A stretch of DNA of 64,000 nt from CAXXOK01 sp963666755. Its GTDB lineage: Bacteria; Bacillota; Clostridia; Christensenellales; Aristaeellaceae. Below, piece after piece: positions 1 through 8,660 of the stretch (position 1 is its first letter; the number at the start of each line of letters is the position of its first letter). Made by a program: the position numbers and the translations under genes. The notes beneath the pieces are model-generated. The model ran no database searches. It was given only the letters and a program-made list of their open reading frames with translations, and was not told where the DNA came from. The stretch covers positions 1,178,001-1,242,000 of the forward strand of contig CAXXGW010000009.1 of the NCBI GenBank assembly GCA_963666755.2, in the 5' to 3' direction.

Positions 1-149
1 AAACGATCCTGTACGGGCGGTGCCAGGCCTGCCAGGCAAAGCTCGAACAGACCAACCCGCAGGCAGCGCCTGCCGCATGCGGCTGTGCAGCGTGCGAGGC
101 GCATACGGAGCGCACAAAGCGCAACGGGGGTAATACCCCGGAGCGTTGA
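1..149 (+). CDS. Fur-family metal-responsive regulator, C-terminal end (5' truncated by the window)
   Basis: An open frame runs in from the window edge (codons begin at base 3) and stops with TGA at 147-149. Its 48 residues contain LYGRCQAC followed by a Cys-rich tail with CGCAAC. The family-level clue is that Fur, Zur and PerR proteins end with a short beta strand, 'LYG-C-x-x-C', and further Cys or His residues that bind structural zinc. The next two genes encode a zinc/manganese-type ABC transporter, so a Zur-like role controlling zinc uptake is a reasonable inference. The DNA-binding domain lies outside the window, so metal specificity cannot be judged from sequence. Confidence 0.6.
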   Translation, partial: TILYGRCQACQAKLEQTNPQAAPAACGCAACEAHTERTKRNGGNTPER

Positions 150-200
150 GCACAGCCGTTTGGGTTCTATGAAAGCGAACAAGGGAAAGGAAGTCAATAT

Positions 201-902
201 ATGCCGTTGGTCACCTGCCGGGACGTTGCGTTTGCCTATGAGGGGCGCATTGTCGTTTCCGGCATCAACCTCACGGTCGAACCGGGGGATTATCTTTGCA
301 TCGTGGGGGAGAACGGCTCCGGAAAAACCACGCTTGTGAAAGGAATGTTGGGCCTTCTGGAGCCTGCCGGCGGAGAGATTCTTTTTGGCGACGGCATGCG
401 GCAGACCGACATTGGCTATCTGCCGCAGAAGAACGCGGTGCAACGCGATTTTCCGGCGTCGGTACGCGAAGTGGTCGCCTCCGGATTTGCGGCGCGCTCA
501 CTGTGGGCGGATCGCACCCAAAGGCGGATTGTCGAAGAAAATATGGCGCTGTTACACGTGGATGCGCTCCGGCGGCAGAGCTTTATGGAGCTTTCCGGCG
601 GGCAGCAACAGCGGGTTTTGCTGGCGCGCGCCCTGTGCGCCACCCAAAAACTGCTCCTGTTGGATGAGCCTGTGGCCGGATTGGATCCGCTGGCCGCCCG
701 TGAACTGTATGATACGGTGGAGGAACTGCGCCGCCAACGCGGCGTGGCCGTGATTATGATCTCGCACGATATCAGCGCTGCGGTGCATTATGCAACCCAT
801 GTGCTGCACCTGCGCCACGAACCGCTGTTTTACGGCACAACGGAAGAATACGCCCAATCCGCGCTTTGTCGCACTTTTCTGGGAGGGCACGATGATGATT
901 AA
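201..902 (+). CDS. znuC: Zinc/manganese-type ABC transporter ATP-binding protein
   Basis: This is a 233-residue cytoplasmic ATPase that would power metal-ion import with the permease encoded next. It has a Walker A motif GENGSGKT at residues 36-43, the ABC signature LSGGQ at 131-135 and Walker B LLLLDEP at 151-157, followed by the expected D-loop and the switch His in ISHD. The length is normal for the ZnuC/MntB group. The start ATG follows an AAGGAAG ribosome-binding site. The upstream Fur-family fragment and the downstream ZnuB-like permease support a metal importer. Zinc is preferred over manganese or iron by inference only. No substrate-binding protein gene is visible in the window; it may lie upstream. 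Confidence 0.88.
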   Translation: MPLVTCRDVAFAYEGRIVVSGINLTVEPGDYLCIVGENGSGKTTLVKGMLGLLEPAGGEILFGDGMRQTDIGYLPQKNAVQRDFPASVREVVASGFAARSLWADRTQRRIVEENMALLHVDALRRQSFMELSGGQQQRVLLARALCATQKLLLLDEPVAGLDPLAARELYDTVEELRRQRGVAVIMISHDISAAVHYATHVLHLRHEPLFYGTTEEYAQSALCRTFLGGHDDD

Positions 903-1755
903 CCTCCTTGGAGAGATGTTTTCCTACAGCTTTATGGTGCGCGCGCTGGTGGTCGGGCTGTTGGTTTCCATGTGTTCGGCATTGCTGGGGGTCAGTCTGG
1001 TTCTCAAGCGGTACTCCATGATTGGAGACGGGCTGAGCCACGTTGGCTTTGGGGCACTGGCCATCGCCGCCGCTATGGGGCTTGCGCCGCTTGCCGTGGC
1101 GGTGCCGGTGGTGGTTGGCTCGGCGTTCCTGTTGCTGCGGGTCAGTGAAAAGAGCAAAATCAAGGGCGATGCTGCCATCGGGATGATCTCCACCGGCGCG
1201 CTGGCGGTAGGCGTGATGGTACTGAGCCTGAGCCGCGGCATGACGACCGATATCAACAATTATCTGTTTGGCAGCATTCTTGCCATGAGTGCGGGCGACG
1301 TCTGGATGAGCGTGGCGCTGGCCGGCGCTGTGCTGGTGCTCTACCTGATATTTTACCGGCAGCTGTTTGCCGTCACGTTTGACGAAACTTTTGCGCGCGC
1401 CACGGGTCTCAGGGCGGATCTGTTTAACATGCTGCTGGCGCTGCTGACCGCCATAACTGTGGTGCTGGGCATGCGAATGATGGGCGCGATGCTTATATCC
1501 AGCCTGATCCTGTTCCCGGCAATCACGGCCATGCGGCTGAGCAAGAGCTACCATCGGGTTATCCTCTGGGCAACCGTGGTATCGGTTGTGTGCTTTCTGC
1601 TCGGGCTGGTCGGCTCCTACCTGTACAATACGCCAACGGGCGCCAGCGTTGTGGTGATGAATATTATTGCGTTTTTCCTGTTCAGCTTTGTGGAAAAACT
1701 GCGGGAGCGCGGCAGCAAACGCGCAGGGAGTCTGTCGGATGCGGTTTTAAAGTAA
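892..1755 (+). CDS. znuB: Metal ABC transporter permease, ZnuB/MntC family
   Basis: A 287-residue integral membrane protein with about eight hydrophobic helices, typical of the ABC-3 permease family that imports Zn2+, Mn2+ or Fe2+. The conserved early segment GDGLSHVGFGALA and the later segment RMMGAMLISSLILFPA are characteristic. The open frame extends further upstream, but ATG 892 (or 895) is the likely start: it follows GGGAGG at 881-886 and overlaps the end of znuC by 11 bases, indicating translational coupling. It forms the membrane channel for the adjacent ATPase. Metal specificity is not readable from sequence. Confidence 0.87.
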   Translation: MMINLLGEMFSYSFMVRALVVGLLVSMCSALLGVSLVLKRYSMIGDGLSHVGFGALAIAAAMGLAPLAVAVPVVVGSAFLLLRVSEKSKIKGDAAIGMISTGALAVGVMVLSLSRGMTTDINNYLFGSILAMSAGDVWMSVALAGAVLVLYLIFYRQLFAVTFDETFARATGLRADLFNMLLALLTAITVVLGMRMMGAMLISSLILFPAITAMRLSKSYHRVILWATVVSVVCFLLGLVGSYLYNTPTGASVVVMNIIAFFLFSFVEKLRERGSKRAGSLSDAVLK

Positions 1756-1862
1756 GGGATGGAAAATCGGGTAAAAATTGCGGCGTTCCATCCAAACGGC
1801 AGGAATCCCCGTAGGGATGTCGAATATGGAAAACACAAAACCGGCAGACGGGAGGGATGGCA

Positions 1863-2168
1863 ATGCCAAGACGAGTACCGCTTATACCCGTGATCGTGAT
1901 CGCGGCAGTGATTGCCGTTGCTTTCCTGTGGCTGTACAGCGGCATGGAACGCCGGATGGACGAGGCGGAAACCCAGTACCAGATGGCATGCACAAACAGC
2001 AATGATCTGGAAGTGGAGCAAAACAAGCTCAAGGCCAAGCTGGATACCGTCAACACCGACGCCTTTATCGAAAACCAGGCGCGTACCCTGTACGATTATA
2101 TGGGCCCGGACGAGATTCGGATTATCATCACCAACCCGGATGTGCTTTACGGGACGCAGGACCGGTAG
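1863..2168 (+). CDS. Septum formation initiator family protein (DivIC/FtsB-like)
   Basis: A small 101-residue bitopic membrane protein with a short basic N-terminus, one transmembrane helix at about residues 6-25, and then a charged heptad-like stretch that should form a coiled coil (about 26-65). The C-terminal part contains 'IENQARTLYDYMGPDEI', the usual DivIC/FtsL continuation. This family stabilises the divisome FtsL-DivIC-FtsQ subcomplex at the septum. ATG 1863 is chosen over ATG 1857 because GGAGGG at 1851-1856 is too close to 1857 and correctly spaced for 1863. The Ppx/GppA gene follows after a short gap; DivIC and Ppx-type genes being neighbours is familiar in Clostridia. Assignment rests on topology and the C-terminal motif. 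Confidence 0.72.
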   Translation: MPRRVPLIPVIVIAAVIAVAFLWLYSGMERRMDEAETQYQMACTNSNDLEVEQNKLKAKLDTVNTDAFIENQARTLYDYMGPDEIRIIITNPDVLYGTQDR

Positions 2169-2201
2169 CGCCCGATCTATCCTATTTGGGAGGTGAGGGT
2201 T

Positions 2202-3122
2202 TTGAGAGCAGCTGCAATCGGGATTGGTTCCAACTCCCTGCGTATGCTGGTTGCCGACATTCAGGACGCACAGCTCCGTCGAATCCATCGGGATCGGGAG
2301 GGGCTGCGCGTCTTTGCCGCCTTGGACGCCAACGGAAACATCGCCCCTGCGATGATGGACCAGGCCTGTGCCAGTGTGGGCGCCATGGCGCGCAAGGCGC
2401 AGGATATGGAGGCGGAAACCATCCACCTGTTTGCTACCAGCGCGGTACGCGACGCGCGCAACCGAAAAGAGTTTGGCGAAGCCCTGTACCACGCCACCGG
2501 CCTGAAGCTGGACGTGTGTACCGGAGAACTGGAAGCCAAGCTCTCTTTTATTGGCTCCACAGGTGGCGAGCGTGCCGGGATGATCGATATCGGCGGCGGC
2601 TCCACAGAAATCGTGGTCGGGCAGGGAGAGCGGATCGAATATGCGGACAGCCTTCAGATGGGGGCAGTGCGCCTGTTCCGGATTGCCCCGATCGAATCCA
2701 TAGACGAGGCCCATGCCATGGTGCGCCGCGCCGAAACCATTCTGGAACCCCACCGCAAAGCGATTCTTGCCCTGACCAGGCCCGAAACCTGGGTGGGTGT
2801 GGGCGGCACGTTTACCACAACGGCGGCGCTTGCGCAGGGCGTGCATTGGAACGACCGCAAACGCATCCACGGGTATCCCCTGACCCGTGAAGCCGTGCTT
2901 CGGACCATGGAAACCCTCGCGGCCACGCCCCTGCCCGAAAGGCTGACCATCCCGGGCCTGCAGCCGCAAAGGGCCGACATCATAGTGCATGGGCTGGCTA
3001 TCCTTCTGTGCTGCATGCAATCGCTGGGGATTGCGGAGATCACCGTATCCGAGTACGGTAATCTGGAAGGGTACCTGACGTGGAAGTACCTTTCCGACAC
3101 GCGAAGCACATCTGTAGGTTGA
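2202..3122 (+). CDS. Ppx/GppA family exopolyphosphatase / guanosine pentaphosphatase
   Basis: A 306-residue ASKHA-fold phosphatase. The N-terminal phosphate-binding loop reads AAAIGIGSNSLRMLV (family pattern A-IDIGSNS-R-L), the second loop is IDIGGGSTEIV, and the adenosine/gamma-phosphate loop is GVGGTFTT. Such enzymes hydrolyse polyphosphate or pppGpp. The usual DIGSNS Asp is Gly here, while the second DIGGGS Asp is intact. The length fits the short form lacking the C-terminal HD domain of E. coli Ppx. TTG 2202 is preferred to GTG 2193 because GGGAGG at 2188-2193 sits eight bases before it and the protein then begins exactly where family members do. Which substrate is used is not readable. 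Confidence 0.82.
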   Translation: MRAAAIGIGSNSLRMLVADIQDAQLRRIHRDREGLRVFAALDANGNIAPAMMDQACASVGAMARKAQDMEAETIHLFATSAVRDARNRKEFGEALYHATGLKLDVCTGELEAKLSFIGSTGGERAGMIDIGGGSTEIVVGQGERIEYADSLQMGAVRLFRIAPIESIDEAHAMVRRAETILEPHRKAILALTRPETWVGVGGTFTTTAALAQGVHWNDRKRIHGYPLTREAVLRTMETLAATPLPERLTIPGLQPQRADIIVHGLAILLCCMQSLGIAEITVSEYGNLEGYLTWKYLSDTRSTSVG

Positions 3123-3277
3123 AATTTCTGCTTTCTTTTTTCCCCCTGATCTGCTACAATAAAAAAGCATGAAATCGTTCCAAATAAGCGTCATGAGCTC
3201 GCGCTTGTCTTTGGCTCTCTTTGCATACCAAAGCGGCGTCCGATGATGCAAATGAAATAAAGCAAGGGGGATCCACC

Positions 3278-5359
3278 ATGGCCAACTATGAGACCAAAAA
3301 CATCCGAAACATCGCCCTCATGGGGCATGGCAGCGAGGGCAAGACGACGCTGACGGAAGCATTGCTCTTCGCTGCCGGCATTACCGACCGCCAGGGCAAG
3401 GTGGAGGATGGCACGACCGTAACCGACTTCGACCCCGAGGAAACCAGACGGCATATCTCCATCAGTGCGGCGACCGCGCCCATTGAATGGAACCAGAAAA
3501 TGATCAACGTGATCGACGTGCCCGGCTATTTTGATTTTATCGGCGAAATGATGGGCCCGCTGCGCGTGGTGGAAACCGCCGCCATCGTCGTAAACGCGGT
3601 GAACGGCGTGAACGTGGGCGCCGAAAAAGCCTGGAAATACGCCAGCGACAACAACGTTGGCAAGATGTTCATCGTAAACCAGATGGACCGCGACCATGCC
3701 AATTTTGAAAAGACTGTCGCCCAGCTGCGGGATATGTTTGGCACCAGCGTTGTGCCCATCCTGCTTCCCATCGGCAACGGCCCTGACTTCAAGGGCGTGG
3801 TCAATGTATTGGAAAACAAGGCGTATGCCTGCAGCGATAAAGTCAGTAAGGAAATCCCCGTACCCGCCGATATGGCCGACCTGATTGCCAAAGCGCTGGA
3901 TGAGGTGACCGAAGCCTCTGCCGCCTCCGACGACGAGCTGATGATGAAGTATCTGGAAGGGGAAACCCTCACCCATGAGGAAATTCTGGAAGGCTTCAAG
4001 GCCGGCATGTTCTCCAGCCAGATTTCGCCCGTGATCCCCTGCTCCGCCGTGACGGGCGTGGGCGTCGCCAAGCTGCTGGATGTGATGGCGGATTTCCTGC
4101 CCTCCCCCAAGCGCGCCGTGTACAAGGGCATCGACCCCAAAACCAACAAGGAAATCGAACGCGCCTGCAAGAGCGACGCGCCCTTCTCCGCGCTGGTGTA
4201 CAAGACCATCGCCGACCCGTTTGTGGGCAAGCTGTCGCTCTTTAAGGTCATGAGCGGTGTGCTGACCCCCAGCACCCCCATCTACAATATCTCCACCGAA
4301 AAGGCAGACAAATCCGCCGGGCTGTATGTGATGCGCGGTAAAAAGCAGATTGCGACCCAGCAGCTGAACGCGGGCGATCTGGGCGCGCTGGCGAAACTGC
4401 AGTACACCAATACCGGCGATACCCTCTGCGATCAGGCTAACCCCATCGTATACCCGCGCATCCAGTTCCCCGCCCCCTGCATCAGCAAGGCGGTGTTTGC
4501 CACCAAGCAGGGCGAGGAAGACAAGGTGTTCACCGGTTTGGCCCGCCTGCAGGAGGAGGATCCCTCCATCAAGGTGGAAAAGAACACGGAAACCAGCGAA
4601 ACGCTGCTCTCCGGCCAGGGCGAACTGCATCTGGACGTGGTACGCAACAAGCTGTCCACCAAGTTTGGCGCCAAGGCCGATCTGCAGGACCCGCGCATCC
4701 CGTACCGGGAAACCATCAAGAAGGCCGTGAAGGTGCAGGGCCGCCACAAGAAGCAAACCGGCGGCCACGGCCAGTTCGGCGATGTGTGGATCGAGTTTTC
4801 GCCCATCGGGGATACCAACGTCGATTTCGAGTTTGAGGATGGCGTGGTTGGCGGCGTGGTACCGCGCAACTTTATCCCCTCGGTGGAAAAGGGCCTGCGC
4901 GAGAACGTTGTCAAGGGTGTGCTGGCCGGCTACCCGATGGTGGGCCTGCACGCGAAACTGTACGACGGCTCCTACCACCCGGTGGATTCTTCGGAAATGG
5001 CGTTTAAAACCGCGGCGCGCATCGCTTACAAGAAGGGCTGCATGGAAGCCAGCCCCGCGTTGCTGGAGCCGATCATGCACGTAGAAGTGTATGTGCCCGA
5101 CGAATACATGGGCGACATCATGGGCGACATGAACAAGCGCCGCGGGCGCATCATGGGCATGAATCAGGTGGACGGGCAGCAGAAACTGGAAGCCGAAGCC
5201 CCTCTGGCCGAAATGTTCAAGTATGCGACCGATCTGCGTTCCATGACCCAGGCGCGCGGCTCCTTTGTGATGAAGTTTGTCCGCTATGAAGAGGTGCCCG
5301 CCAACGTGGCGCAGAAGATTATCGACAACGCCAAGCACGAGGATGAGGAAGAGGAGTAA
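3278..5359 (+). CDS. Elongation factor G-like translational GTPase
   Basis: A 693-residue GTPase with the five-domain EF-G layout: G1 GHGSEGKT at residues 16-23, G3 DVPGY at 80-84, G4 NQMD at 134-137, and then domains II, III, IV and V. It belongs to the EF-G-like paralogue group common in Clostridia rather than canonical fusA: canonical EF-G has DTPGH in G3 and NKMD in G4, and here the catalytic His is replaced by Tyr. Canonical EF-G would drive tRNA translocation; the role of this paralogue (translocation, recycling or a stress function) is not established. ATG 3278 follows AAGGGGG at 3264-3270. It stands apart from any str operon; a terminator-like hairpin follows directly. Confidence 0.85.
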   Translation: MANYETKNIRNIALMGHGSEGKTTLTEALLFAAGITDRQGKVEDGTTVTDFDPEETRRHISISAATAPIEWNQKMINVIDVPGYFDFIGEMMGPLRVVETAAIVVNAVNGVNVGAEKAWKYASDNNVGKMFIVNQMDRDHANFEKTVAQLRDMFGTSVVPILLPIGNGPDFKGVVNVLENKAYACSDKVSKEIPVPADMADLIAKALDEVTEASAASDDELMMKYLEGETLTHEEILEGFKAGMFSSQISPVIPCSAVTGVGVAKLLDVMADFLPSPKRAVYKGIDPKTNKEIERACKSDAPFSALVYKTIADPFVGKLSLFKVMSGVLTPSTPIYNISTEKADKSAGLYVMRGKKQIATQQLNAGDLGALAKLQYTNTGDTLCDQANPIVYPRIQFPAPCISKAVFATKQGEEDKVFTGLARLQEEDPSIKVEKNTETSETLLSGQGELHLDVVRNKLSTKFGAKADLQDPRIPYRETIKKAVKVQGRHKKQTGGHGQFGDVWIEFSPIGDTNVDFEFEDGVVGGVVPRNFIPSVEKGLRENVVKGVLAGYPMVGLHAKLYDGSYHPVDSSEMAFKTAARIAYKKGCMEASPALLEPIMHVEVYVPDEYMGDIMGDMNKRRGRIMGMNQVDGQQKLEAEAPLAEMFKYATDLRSMTQARGSFVMKFVRYEEVPANVAQKIIDNAKHEDEEEE

Positions 5360-5381
5360 ACACCCCGGATGCACCCGTGCC

Positions 5382-5413
5382 ACGCCCTCCCCGCAAACGG
5401 GGAGGGCGTTTCA
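5382..5413 (+). terminator. Rho-independent terminator after the EF-G-like gene
   Basis: A perfect 12-bp stem (5382-5393 pairing with 5398-5409) with a four-base CAAA loop is followed by a very short T tract. It lies in the 80-base gap between the EF-G-like gene and the PfkB kinase. The T tail is weak, so it may only partly terminate, or may act as a processing or stabilising hairpin. Confidence 0.55.
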
Positions 5414-5439
5414 AACCAGATAAACTGGAGGGATGTCCG

Positions 5440-6363
5440 TTGATTACCACTGTATGCATGAACCCTTCCTTTGATAAAACCGCCGTTGTGGAAAGACTGT
5501 TGCCGGGCGGGCTGAACCGCCTGCGCAATGTGCGTTACGATGCGGGCGGCAAGGGGCTGAATGTGGCGATCGTGCTCAAACGGCTGGGAGTGCAGACGGT
5601 CTGCGTCGGCTGCGTGGGCGAAACGGACGAGCGCGAGTTTTTATCGCTTGTACAGGCGGAGCAGGTGGAGTTCTCCTACCTTCGCCTACCGGGCAAAACG
5701 CGCACCAACCTGAAAATTCTGGATCAGGAAACGGGCAGCGTTACGGAATTTAACGAGCCGGGCCTCGCCATGGACGACGCACAGTTTTCCGTGCTGATGG
5801 AGTTGCTGAAAACCAAAGCAGCTGGGAGCCGTTTCGTTGTCCTGAGCGGCCGTTTGCCCATGGGGCGGCATGCGGATACCTACCTGCGCTGCATGAAGGC
5901 CCTGCAGGGCACCGACTGCGTGCTGGATGCGGCGGGGGAAGCGTTGCGTCTGGGCCTGGCCGCAAAACCGTACCTGATTAAGCCCAACCTGCCGGAACTG
6001 GAAGGCCTGATGGGGCGGGAGTGCAAAACGCTGCGCTCCATCCGGGATGCAGCGCTGGAACTGGTAGCGCAAGGCGCGCAGCATGTGATTGTCTCCATGG
6101 GGAAATACGGCGCCGTGTATACAGATGGGAAGCACACATTGTATGCCCCTTCCGTGCAGGTGGAGGCGCGATCGACCGTTGGTGCGGGGGATGCGATGGT
6201 GGGCGGCGTGCTGATGGCGCTGGATCAGGGCGCGCCGGTAGAAGATTCCCTCCGTTACGGCGTGGCCGCAGGCTGTGCAAGCGTCATGACGGACGGCACG
6301 CAGCTGCTGAACGTGAGCGACTTTGAGGCGCTTTTACCGAAGGTAACCCTGCAAGAGCTATGA
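5440..6363 (+). CDS. PfkB-family sugar kinase, 1-phosphofructokinase/tagatose-6-phosphate kinase type
   Basis: A 307-residue ribokinase-fold kinase. The N-terminus MNPSFDKT and the following GLNR-LRNVRYDAGGKGLNVA match the LacC/FruK subgroup, which phosphorylates fructose-1-phosphate or tagatose-6-phosphate to the 1,6-bisphosphate. The PfkB C-terminal signature STVGAGDAMVGG carries the catalytic base Asp in GAGD. TTG 5440 is chosen because CTGGAGGGA at 5425-5433 precedes it and the protein then begins with the expected beta strand; the longer open frame upstream runs through the terminator hairpin. No PTS or DeoR regulator is adjacent, unlike classical fru operons, so the natural substrate is uncertain. 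It is translationally coupled to the downstream acetyltransferase. Confidence 0.82.
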   Translation: MITTVCMNPSFDKTAVVERLLPGGLNRLRNVRYDAGGKGLNVAIVLKRLGVQTVCVGCVGETDEREFLSLVQAEQVEFSYLRLPGKTRTNLKILDQETGSVTEFNEPGLAMDDAQFSVLMELLKTKAAGSRFVVLSGRLPMGRHADTYLRCMKALQGTDCVLDAAGEALRLGLAAKPYLIKPNLPELEGLMGRECKTLRSIRDAALELVAQGAQHVIVSMGKYGAVYTDGKHTLYAPSVQVEARSTVGAGDAMVGGVLMALDQGAPVEDSLRYGVAAGCASVMTDGTQLLNVSDFEALLPKVTLQEL

Positions 6364-6869
6364 AAAACAACTGGCTGCGGAATTTTCTGCATGTGGGGCG
6401 CAGAGGGGGCTGCCTTTGCCGCGATGGAGAGATTGCCCTCTACCCCCGGGAGTTTTACGGTTTTAGCCGACAGATTCAGTGCAGGCAGACGTTGATCCTG
6501 AACATTGTTGACGAGGCGACCGACCGCATCGCGGGTGAAGTAGCCCTGCGCATTGGGGAAAGCCCGGAGCTGTTTTATCTGGGGCATATCGGCTACCATG
6601 TGGATCCTCCGTTTCGCGGGCATGGATACGCCGCCAAGGCCTGTCGGCTTTGTGCACCGATTTTACGGGAGCAGGGCATGCGCACTGTGGTGATTACCAC
6701 CGACCCGGGCAATGTGCCCAGCATCCGCACTTGCCTGCGGCTGGGCAGCGAACTGGAAAGCACCGTAAGCGTACCCCGCGGGTTACAGGAGAGGTTGGAA
6801 ATCAGCGCAGAAAAGCACCGGTTCATCTGGACACTGCCGGAGGCAACCGATGCAGAAACGAAGTTGTAA
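6360..6869 (+). CDS. GNAT-family N-acetyltransferase
   Basis: A 169-residue protein with the GNAT acetyl-CoA-binding signature (residues about 80-95, G-HGYA-KA, the R/Q-x-x-G-x-G/A loop) and a following 'NVPSIRTCLRLG' segment that matches motif B, where an Asn and a later aromatic or Leu residue orient the substrate. It would transfer an acetyl group from acetyl-CoA to an amine on a small molecule or protein N-terminus. The start ATG overlaps the stop of the sugar kinase (ATGA), so the two are co-translated. Substrate cannot be inferred; coupling to a sugar kinase hints at, but does not show, a link to carbohydrate metabolism. Confidence 0.75.
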   Translation: MKNNWLRNFLHVGRRGGCLCRDGEIALYPREFYGFSRQIQCRQTLILNIVDEATDRIAGEVALRIGESPELFYLGHIGYHVDPPFRGHGYAAKACRLCAPILREQGMRTVVITTDPGNVPSIRTCLRLGSELESTVSVPRGLQERLEISAEKHRFIWTLPEATDAETKL

Positions 6870-7020
6870 GTCTCAACCCGCATAATACATCAGGCGCTTC
6901 CAGCCATTCATCAGCCGATTTGCTTTCTTCCCTGCCCTTATTCCGTAGTCTTTTGGCAGGAAAGACTGTGTTAAACTTACTCATGTTACCCATACCGAAT
7001 TAAAGGCTGTATCATGATCA

Positions 7021-7052
7021 AAGACGGCCAACCTGCAAAGGCTGGCCGTCTT
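7021..7052. terminator. Hairpin between converging genes (possible bidirectional terminator)
   Basis: A perfect 10-bp stem, AAGACGGCCA (7021-7030) pairing with TGGCCGTCTT (7043-7052), lies between the GNAT gene on + and the DUF1801 gene on -. There is no long T tract on either strand, so termination strength is doubtful. Its position between convergent genes is what supports the call. Confidence 0.45.
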
Positions 7053-7089
7053 GACGGAGCAGTATAGGAAAGCTAAAAGTCGTTTGCGC

Positions 7090-7464
7090 CTATTTCCTGT
7101 GCGATAACGCCGCCTGATGCGCTGCGGCCTCCTGCACCCGAAACAGTGTAATTTCCCGGATCAGCGCATACGGGATGGGTTTATTGAACGGAAACTGAAT
7201 CGCCCCGCGCGATGTAGCATAATCCGTCAAGCGATCCGCAAACGCTGTAACACCGCTGCTACTGGGGTAAAGGCCGATGTGCTTCTTGGCCGCACCGAAA
7301 TGGATCAGGTTTTCGCCGTCAAAATAGGTGGGGATACCGTAGGAAATCCGCTCCTGCGCATGGGGCGCCGCTTCACGGATGGTTTTACGTACTGATTCCA
7401 GCACAACCTGCACAGCTTCCGGGTATTGGGCAATATAGGCATCCACCGTCTGCGCTGTCTGCAT
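7090..7464 (-). CDS. DUF1801 / YdhG-like protein (CyaY-like fold)
   Basis: A 124-residue cytosolic protein of the DUF1801 group. Family hallmarks are visible: 'TVDAYIAQYPEAVQ' at the N-terminus, the segment 'ISYGIPTYFDGENLIHFGAAKKHIGLYP', and 'GAIQFPFNKPIP' near the C-terminus. The Bacillus relative has been described as a frataxin-like iron chaperone, but most members are uncharacterised and DUF1801 proteins are often encoded alone. Here it is a single gene on the opposite strand to its neighbours, with an AAAGAGGTGAG ribosome-binding site just before the ATG (on the minus strand). Function is therefore only suggested. Confidence 0.8.
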   Translation of the reverse strand: MQTAQTVDAYIAQYPEAVQVVLESVRKTIREAAPHAQERISYGIPTYFDGENLIHFGAAKKHIGLYPSSSGVTAFADRLTDYATSRGAIQFPFNKPIPYALIREITLFRVQEAAAHQAALSHRK

Positions 7465-7862
7465 CGGAACTCACCTCTTTCCATCGCGATTCGATCAGTG
7501 TATTTAACTAGAAGAAACATACCCCGATTCGGATTGGCTGAAACGACACAGAGGGTTACGTCCGGGGTTTGATTTGCACGGATTAACACCGATCTGCCCG
7601 GATGGCGACGAAAGAGGTTCTCTGTTTGTCCGTCCCGGAGGTATTACCAATAAAATCAACAAGGTCTGTGCGTCGATAAAGGCGTTAAACCCCGAAAACA
7701 CAGCCATTCTGCTTAACCCTGCAACCATATGGACATGGCCCGCGAACGGCGCTTTCTCCTTTTCAGAAGCGCCGTTTTCCTTCCGTTTGCAAGAACGTCT
7801 TTTCTTTTTACCCGTAATGGGGTAAAATACCAACGGCTGTTGTTTGGAAAGGCGGTGCTGTT
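7465..7862. other. Intergenic region between DUF1801 and alpha/beta hydrolase genes
   Basis: About 400 bases with no gene that I can support. An 83-codon open frame at 7574-7825 lacks a ribosome-binding site and recognisable features. The region ends in a terminator-like hairpin (7745-7776) and a possible -10 element TAAAAT at 7823-7828, about 35 bases before the hydrolase start; no convincing -35 is visible for it. Confidence 0.5.
7745..7780 (+). terminator. Terminator-like hairpin upstream of the hydrolase operon
   Basis: AACGGCGCTT (7745-7754) pairs perfectly with AAGCGCCGTT (7767-7776), and a short TTTTCC tail follows. No supported + strand gene ends just upstream, so it may insulate the hydrolase-ligase operon from read-through or belong to an unrecognised short transcript. 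Confidence 0.5.
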
Positions 7863-8660
7863 TTGCAGGAAACCCTCTGCGGATGCCTCCTTGATTATGA
7901 AATACGGGTGCATCCCACGCCGGATGCGCCACGCGTTTTGCTGCTGCACGGCTGGGGCTGCGATCGCACCTCGTTTTCCTTTATTGAAACGGCGCTGGCA
8001 GAAACGGCAACCGTAATCACGCTGGATTTTCCCGGCCACGGCCACAGCGGCGAACCCCCGGAACCCTGGGGCGTGGGGGAGTATGCCGCGCAGGTTTATG
8101 CGCTGCTTTCGGCTCATTCGCTTGGGCCTGTACACCTGATCGCCCATTCCTTTGGCGGGCGTGTGGCGCTGTGGCTGGCCGCGAACCATCCGGAAATGAT
8201 CTGCCAGATGGTGATTACCGGCGGCGCGGGCATCCGCAAACCGGTATCCGAGCAGGCGCGTAAACGCACCGCACGGTTCAAACGCTACAATGCCATTTTT
8301 GATAAACTGCGGCACGTCCCGCTGCTGGGCGCCCTGTCCGAGCGGATGCAAACGCGCCTGCGCAACCGTTACGGCTCCCCGGATTATGTAAAGCTGAACG
8401 AGGGCATGCGCAAAACCTTTGTCAAGGTTGTCTCGGAAGATTTATTCCCGCTGCTTGGCAGGGTGCAGGCGCCTACGCTGCTCATCTGGGGCGGAGCTGA
8501 TACCGAAACGCCGCTGTGGATGGCGCAGGTGATGGAGAAAGAAATCCCGGACGCGGGGCTGGTGGTGTTTGAAGGCGCATCGCACTTTGCTTTTTTGGAG
8601 CAATGGCAGCGGTTTACCACCATCGTGAAACAGTTCTTTTTTGGAGGGAACGCCGGATGA
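7863..8660 (+). CDS. Alpha/beta-fold hydrolase
   Basis: A 265-residue serine hydrolase. The HGWG oxyanion element is at about residues 25-28, the nucleophile elbow is AHSFGG (Ser of S-F-G-G), the acid is probably Asp in WGGADTETP and the catalytic His is in GASHFAFLEQW. It resembles small esterases and C-C bond hydrolases; substrate is unknown. The start is TTG 7863 behind AAAGGCGG. The gene overlaps the MurF-like ligase by ATGA, so hydrolase, MurF-like and Ddl-like proteins are made together. The context suggests action on a peptide, amide or ester linked to the product of those ligases, but this is inference from gene order only. Confidence 0.82.
   Translation: MQETLCGCLLDYEIRVHPTPDAPRVLLLHGWGCDRTSFSFIETALAETATVITLDFPGHGHSGEPPEPWGVGEYAAQVYALLSAHSLGPVHLIAHSFGGRVALWLAANHPEMICQMVITGGAGIRKPVSEQARKRTARFKRYNAIFDKLRHVPLLGALSERMQTRLRNRYGSPDYVKLNEGMRKTFVKVVSEDLFPLLGRVQAPTLLIWGGADTETPLWMAQVMEKEIPDAGLVVFEGASHFAFLEQWQRFTTIVKQFFFGGNAG

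Noticed and set aside
1758..1792. Weak hairpin after znuB (7-bp stem, 21-base loop)
   Set aside because: Too short a stem with a long loop and no T tract to call a terminator.
3191..5383. 730-codon open frame on the minus strand
   Set aside because: It is antisense to the EF-G-like gene, whose motifs are clear. High-GC third positions keep the opposite strand open; the translated product is His/Gly-rich without motifs.
7574..7825. 83-codon open frame before the hydrolase
   Set aside because: No ribosome-binding site, and it runs through a terminator-like hairpin. No family resemblance.
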